Shown piece by piece: positions 60,433-64,000 of a DNA stretch of 64,000 nt. The position numbers and the translations under genes were made by a program. The DNA comes from Aliishimia sp963922415. Lineage in GTDB: Bacteria > Pseudomonadota > Alphaproteobacteria > Rhodobacterales > Rhodobacteraceae. The stretch covers positions 1 to 64,000 of the forward strand of contig CAWUIP010000005.1 of NCBI GenBank assembly GCA_963922415.1. Reading direction: 5' to 3'. Numbering within the stretch: position 1 is the first letter of the stretch; every line of letters begins with the position of its first letter. The notes under the pieces are model-generated. The model saw nothing but the letters and a program-made list of their open reading frames with translations, ran no database searches and was not told the origin of the DNA.

Positions 60433-61170
60433 TCACCCGTCAGGCAGGATGTCTTTGCGTTTGCCCAGGAAGTTCTTCAGCAAATTGTGGATTCCTTCGG
60501 CCCCACCGGCCAACAGCAGCGTGGTGATGAAAACATCATAAGCCGTCAGTACCTGGTACTGCCAATACCCGATGGTAAATGTGTCTGCGGCAGAGACGAG
60601 GCGGATCACAGCATCTGCTTCATGCGCCCTGTCCAAAATGATGAAATCCTCGGGAAAGAGGTTGCCCAGGACCCGAACACCGACCAAAGACGCGCCTGCG
60701 CTCAGCAGCAAAGAAACGCTTACCGCTTCGGTGGTCTTCTTAACGCGGACTTTTTCCAAGGCCGGCTGGGCCGTCCGACGCGCCGTATCAAGCCGGACGC
60801 GCGCCTGCGTGACTTGTTGTGCTTGCACTTCGGCCTTGTCCATAAAGTCTTGCGCCGTCGCCGGGTTTGCCGTTGCAAGGGCCGCGGCCTCTTTCAGAGC
60901 CGTGAGCGACTTTTCCTCAAGATCCAGGTGTTTTTCAGCCAAGCGAACTTCGCGGCGGCCCGACATCTCTTGCGCAATATATTTATTGGAAACATAGACT
61001 TCCACCGAACGCTCGACCACCAGCGCCACGAAAATCAAGGTGAGAAACTTCTCACCCAAATCCGCCGCCGACAACGCGTTCAGTGAGATGGGGACAAAGC
61101 CGAGACCGGCTGCGGTCACGCAGATGGCTATTCCAACGGCAATCAGTAGGGTGACAGACCCACGTTCCAT
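60433..61170 (-). CDS. Unknown membrane protein with coiled-coil
   Basis: A 245-residue protein. Two N-terminal hydrophobic segments (VTLLIAVGIAICVTAAGLGFVPI and LTLIFVALVVERSVEVYV), a long helical, charged segment (about 68-142, LAEKHLDLEEKSLTALKEAAALA), then C-terminal membrane segments (VSVSLLLSAGASLVGVRVLG and VLTAYDVFITTLLLAGGAEGIHNLL). I do not recognise the family. AAGGGAG precedes the ATG at 61170. It may be an inner-membrane scaffold or channel-like protein. Confidence 0.7.
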   Translation of the reverse strand: MERGSVTLLIAVGIAICVTAAGLGFVPISLNALSAADLGEKFLTLIFVALVVERSVEVYVSNKYIAQEMSGRREVRLAEKHLDLEEKSLTALKEAAALATANPATAQDFMDKAEVQAQQVTQARVRLDTARRTAQPALEKVRVKKTTEAVSVSLLLSAGASLVGVRVLGNLFPEDFIILDRAHEADAVIRLVSAADTFTIGYWQYQVLTAYDVFITTLLLAGGAEGIHNLLKNFLGKRKDILPDG

Positions 61171-61243
61171 GTGAAAACTCCCTTAATCAAATATCGGGAG
61201 TCTACACCCCAGGCGGGAAATCTGTCAAAACCTATACGGGCAT

Positions 61244-62224
61244 TTACGCATCAACCGGGCCTGCCGCGTCAAAAACACGGTCGATCATGGCCTGTGTGCC
61301 CCGCGCATCCTCCAGCGACCACGCATAAGGCGCGCCAGAGCGGATATGCGCGCCAAAGGCCTCGACTTGCAGCTTGTAGTGATTGGCGCCGGGCCAACGC
61401 TCTACCGACTGGGTCATCCCTTTGGACAGCTCAAGTTCTGCCTGGCCAAAGACGCCTGGATTGAACGGCGCGGTGAGGCGCATGACGCCCTCGGTGCCGA
61501 TGAATGTCATCGTTTGGGCGGCGTGCATGCGCATCGAATTCACCCAATGCGCAGTAAATCCGTCAAACCGGGCCGAGACGCGGGCGACCACATCCACTCC
61601 GTTTTCAAAGTCGACATCGGCGTGGGTGATCTCCAAAGGCTCCTGACCGGTCAGCCAACGCGTCGCACCATAGGTATAGACACCGATATCGGGAATACCG
61701 CCGCCACCCGTCTCGGGGCGGTTGCGAATGTTCCCGGCTTCTGCGCGATTGTTATAGCAAAAGATCCCATCGACATGGACCAGCGCACCGATATCCCCGG
61801 CCAGATACCGCTCTTTCGCGCGCTGCCACTGCGGGTGATGGACGATCATATAAGCCTCTGTCGCAAAGGCGCTACCAGCATCGCGCGCGGCGATTAGGCC
61901 GTCGATCTCTTCTGCTGCCATCGCAATCGGCTTCTCGCAGAGCACATGTTTGCCCGCTGCCATGGCTTTCTGCGTCCACGCGACGTGCAAATGGTTTGGC
62001 AACGGGATGTAGACCGCATCAATGCGCGGATCGCCCAGCAATGCGTCGTAATCTGTATAGACCTGCAACTCCGGTTCCATCGCCCGGAACGGCGCAGCCT
62101 TATCCGCATCGGATGTTGCGAGGGCCGCCAGTTGCGCACCAGAGGCCATATGGATCGCTGGCGCCATGTGCTGGCGCGCGAATTTCGCAGCACCCAAGAC
62201 GCCCCACCTTACGGTTTCTTCCAT
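61244..62224 (-). CDS. Gfo/Idh/MocA-family oxidoreductase
   Basis: A 326-residue NAD(P)-dependent dehydrogenase. The Rossmann start is RWGVLGAAKFARQHMAPAI (6-24), the EKP motif is in HVLCEKPIAM (about 94-103), and DIGVYTYGATRWLTG is in the C-domain. The family oxidises sugars, inositols or related polyols; substrate unknown. 73 bp upstream of the coiled-coil membrane protein on the same strand. Confidence 0.88.
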   Translation of the reverse strand: MEETVRWGVLGAAKFARQHMAPAIHMASGAQLAALATSDADKAAPFRAMEPELQVYTDYDALLGDPRIDAVYIPLPNHLHVAWTQKAMAAGKHVLCEKPIAMAAEEIDGLIAARDAGSAFATEAYMIVHHPQWQRAKERYLAGDIGALVHVDGIFCYNNRAEAGNIRNRPETGGGGIPDIGVYTYGATRWLTGQEPLEITHADVDFENGVDVVARVSARFDGFTAHWVNSMRMHAAQTMTFIGTEGVMRLTAPFNPGVFGQAELELSKGMTQSVERWPGANHYKLQVEAFGAHIRSGAPYAWSLEDARGTQAMIDRVFDAAGPVDA

Positions 62225-62291
62225 GGCAAGCCTCCCCCTGTTGGCGCGATGTTACGCGACGACGCGCGCGAGAGAAAAGGGGCTCAGACAA

Positions 62292-62327
62292 GAAAAAGGG
62301 GCCCAAAGCGACTGCGCCTTGGGCCCC
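62292..62327 (-). terminator. Rho-independent terminator of rpoH
   Basis: On the minus strand, GGGGCCCAA (complement of 62319-62327) pairs with TTGGGCCCC (complement of 62298-62306), with a further GCG/CGC part in the loop, and is followed by TTTTTCTTG. It lies 117 bp after the rpoH stop. Confidence 0.88.
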
Positions 62328-62443
62328 GACCGTGAGTGGTTATAGCGTTTCGGTTTTAACCTGGCGCATCCGGTGTCGCCAATGCCGCGCGATCGCCGAA
62401 TTCACGGCAATGCATTGGGGATGCAAGTTCGATCCATGGCGTC

Positions 62444-63340
62444 CTAGGCCGTGGCCAACATGCCCTTTTCGCGCGCCAGGTCCCGCATTTTCTTTTGCAG
62501 CTTTTCAAAGGCGCGCACTTCGATCTGGCGGATCCGCTCGCGGCTGACAGAATACTGGCCCGACAAATCCTCCAGCGTCACAGGCTGCTCGGCCAAGCGG
62601 CGCTGGGTCAGAATGTCTTTTTCCCGCTCGTTCAGAACCGAAAGGGCTTGGGCCAACAATTCGCGCCGCGCGTCCAGCTCATCGCGCGCCTCGTAATCGG
62701 CGGCCTGATCGGCATCTTCATCTTCGAGCCAATCCTGCCACTGCATTGTCCCCTCGCCCTCGCTGCCAACAGTGGCATTGAGCGACGCATCGCCGCCGGT
62801 CATCCGGCGGTTCATCGAGATCACTTCAGTTTCGGTTACGCCCAGGTCATGTGCGATCTGTTTGACGTTGTCGGGGTGCATATCGCCCTCTTCCAACGCG
62901 CCAATCCGGGCTTTCGCTTTGCGCAGGTTGAAAAACAGTTTCTTCTGCGCGGAAGTTGTGCCGAGTTTTACCAGGCTCCACGACCGCAGGATGTATTCCT
63001 GGATCGATGCGCGGATCCACCACATGGCATAGGTCGCCAGCCGGAAGCCCTTTTCAGGGTCAAACCGCTTCACAGCCTGCATCAGGCCCACATTGGCTTC
63101 CGAGATCACCTCTGCCTGCGGCAGGCCGTATCCGCGATAGCCCATAGCGATCTTGGCGGCCAGCCGTAGGTGGGAGGTTACCATTTTATGGGCCGCGCCT
63201 GAATCTTGCTCTTCGACCCAGCGTTTGGCCAGCATGTATTCTTCTTCCGGCTCCAACAGCGGGAACTTCCGGATTTCTTGCAGATAGCGGTTTAGTCCAC
63301 CCTCGGGACTTGGCGCAGGAAGCGTCGAGTAATTTGCCAT
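62444..63340 (-). CDS. rpoH: RNA polymerase sigma factor RpoH (sigma-32)
   Basis: A 298-residue sigma factor. Region 1.2/2 (LNRYLQEIRKFPLLEPEEEYMLAKRW; SEANVGLMQAVKRFDPEKGFRLATYAMWWIRASIQEYIL), the RpoH box (QKKLFFNLRKAK), and region 4 (LSVLNEREKDILTQRRLAEQPVTLEDLSGQYSVSRERIRQIEVRAFEKLQKKM) are all intact. It directs heat-shock and, in Rhodobacters, photooxidative-stress genes. GGGAGG precedes the ATG at 63340. Whether this is RpoHI or RpoHII cannot be told with certainty. Confidence 0.96.
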   Translation of the reverse strand: MANYSTLPAPSPEGGLNRYLQEIRKFPLLEPEEEYMLAKRWVEEQDSGAAHKMVTSHLRLAAKIAMGYRGYGLPQAEVISEANVGLMQAVKRFDPEKGFRLATYAMWWIRASIQEYILRSWSLVKLGTTSAQKKLFFNLRKAKARIGALEEGDMHPDNVKQIAHDLGVTETEVISMNRRMTGGDASLNATVGSEGEGTMQWQDWLEDEDADQAADYEARDELDARRELLAQALSVLNEREKDILTQRRLAEQPVTLEDLSGQYSVSRERIRQIEVRAFEKLQKKMRDLAREKGMLATA

Positions 63341-63495
63341 GTTATGTGCCCTCCCATGTTACGAGGCTTAACATCCATATGGGTGCGCCATGAGCCCACT
63401 ACAAGGGGCGCGATGCGACTTACTCAACGATATTGGTTACCTAATGCTAAAAGGCCAGATGTGTGTCAGCGCGCTCACGCGCATGTGCTGTGCAG

Positions 63496-64000
63496 TTACT
63501 GCGAAAGTGTGCGCAAAAGCGCGGAGAAATCTGGCGGAAGCGGTGCCTCAAAGCGCAACATCTCGCCGGTCAGGGGATGTTTGATCCCCAAAACCGCCGC
63601 GTGAAGCGCCTGGCGGGGAAAGGCCGCAATCGCGGCACTGGCCTCGGCCGACACCCGCTCTGCGGCGAGCTTGCGCCGCCCGCCATAGACCGGATCCCCA
63701 ACCAAACCATGCCCCGCATAGGCCATATGCACCCGAATTTGATGGGTCCGCCCGGTTTCAAGGCGACACTCGACCAGCGCAAGCGCGGGTGGTGTGCCAA
63801 AACGCGCCTGGAGGCAGGCCCGGGTCACCGCATGGCGCCCGCCCTCGAAAATGACCTGTTGACGCTGGCGGTCATGCTTGTGCCGATCCAACTGGGACGT
63901 GATCTTCAGCACGCCGCCCGTTTCGAAGGACACACCGCGCAAACCTCTGAGACGCGGATCTGATGCCTCTGGCACCCCGTAACACAGCGCCTGATAGGCC
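63496..64000 (-). CDS. RluA-family 23S rRNA pseudouridine synthase (3' part; cut by window edge)
   Basis: The last 167 codons of a leftward gene whose start lies beyond the window. AYQALCYGVP at the edge corresponds to the YxAL(V/C)xG element after the catalytic region, and CRLETGRTHQIRVHMAYAGHGLVGDPVYGG is the conserved RluA/RluC/RluD motif. The catalytic Asp (HRLDxxTSG) is outside. It ends 155 bp before rpoH; this synteny is common in Rhodobacteraceae. Confidence 0.9.
   Translation of the reverse strand, partial: AYQALCYGVPEASDPRLRGLRGVSFETGGVLKITSQLDRHKHDRQRQQVIFEGGRHAVTRACLQARFGTPPALALVECRLETGRTHQIRVHMAYAGHGLVGDPVYGGRRKLAAERVSAEASAAIAAFPRQALHAAVLGIKHPLTGEMLRFEAPLPPDFSALLRTLSQ

Noticed and set aside
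1..64000. Mobile elements, prophage, CRISPR or toxin-antitoxin systems
   Set aside because: No transposase, integrase, terminal repeats, spaced direct repeats, phage structural genes or paired small toxin/antitoxin frames were found on reading both strands.

Overview
The window looks like chromosome of a marine, Roseobacter-type member of the Rhodobacteraceae (Alphaproteobacteria). Support for this: GC-rich coding with strong third-position bias (which produces many long antisense shadow frames), two proteins with VPLPA-type C-terminal sorting signals, a perfect FNR/FnrL-type box, an rpoH next to an RluA-family pseudouridine synthase, a metR/metF pair, DUF1127, SufT and HesB/IscA genes, and a beta-ketoadipate pathway gene set. 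I see no phage, transposase, integrase, CRISPR array or replication origin. Genes are tightly packed, with many ATGA start/stop overlaps and three convergent pairs whose stop codons overlap. Both edges cut genes: a CAP-domain lipoprotein on the left and an RluA-type enzyme on the right.

0-10 kb: CAP lipoprotein, 8-oxoguanine deaminase, HisN-type phosphatase and an XRE regulator (one leftward unit); a quinone oxidoreductase; a LysR gene divergent from a DUF1127 gene; a Bax-inhibitor-1 membrane protein; a GNAT; and an AbrB-type membrane protein plus FCD-GntR regulator divergent from a TcuA-like flavoprotein, with a perfect 9-2-9 inverted repeat between them. 10-19 kb: an eight-gene leftward unit with a complete peptide/opine-type ABC importer followed by a methyltransferase, an acetyltransferase and a PHP metallohydrolase. 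19-30 kb: SDR, DMGDH-like flavoprotein, tRNA-Leu(UAA), TPR lipoprotein or secreted protein, rhomboid protease, a secreted coiled-coil protein, SuhB, a PLP decarboxylase, a 2-oxoglutarate-type oxygenase coupled to a TauE/SafE exporter, and DusA.

30-34.6 kb is a more AT-rich, regulator-heavy patch: a LuxR-type regulator with a translationally coupled small ORF, an orphan prephenate-dehydrogenase-like gene, an AraC regulator and a VPLPA-CTERM protein. 34.6-46 kb carries aromatic catabolism: BKACE, pcaF and a flavin monooxygenase in one cluster and pobA-pcaC-pcaH-pcaG in another, separated by tpiA, a TfoX-N protein, a HesB/IscA protein and sufT, and followed by metR/metF. PobA makes protocatechuate, PcaHG opens the ring, PcaC decarboxylates, and PcaF (or, by inference, BKACE) would feed C4/C2 units to central metabolism; pcaB, pcaD and pcaIJ are not in the window.

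46-64 kb: thioesterase, DUF2235 hydrolase, an orphan form-II CoxL-type molybdoenzyme, a phytanoyl-CoA-dioxygenase-like gene translationally coupled to an HD-domain diiron oxygenase (a PhnY*/PhnZ-like pair, the most interesting metabolic candidate here), a PAS-GGDEF-EAL protein, valS, a second VPLPA-CTERM protein, oligoendopeptidase F, a HemG-like flavodoxin under a perfect FNR box, two membrane proteins, a Gfo/Idh/MocA oxidoreductase, rpoH and the partial RluA gene. All assignments come from reading the translated sequences and recalled family motifs; no database search was run.
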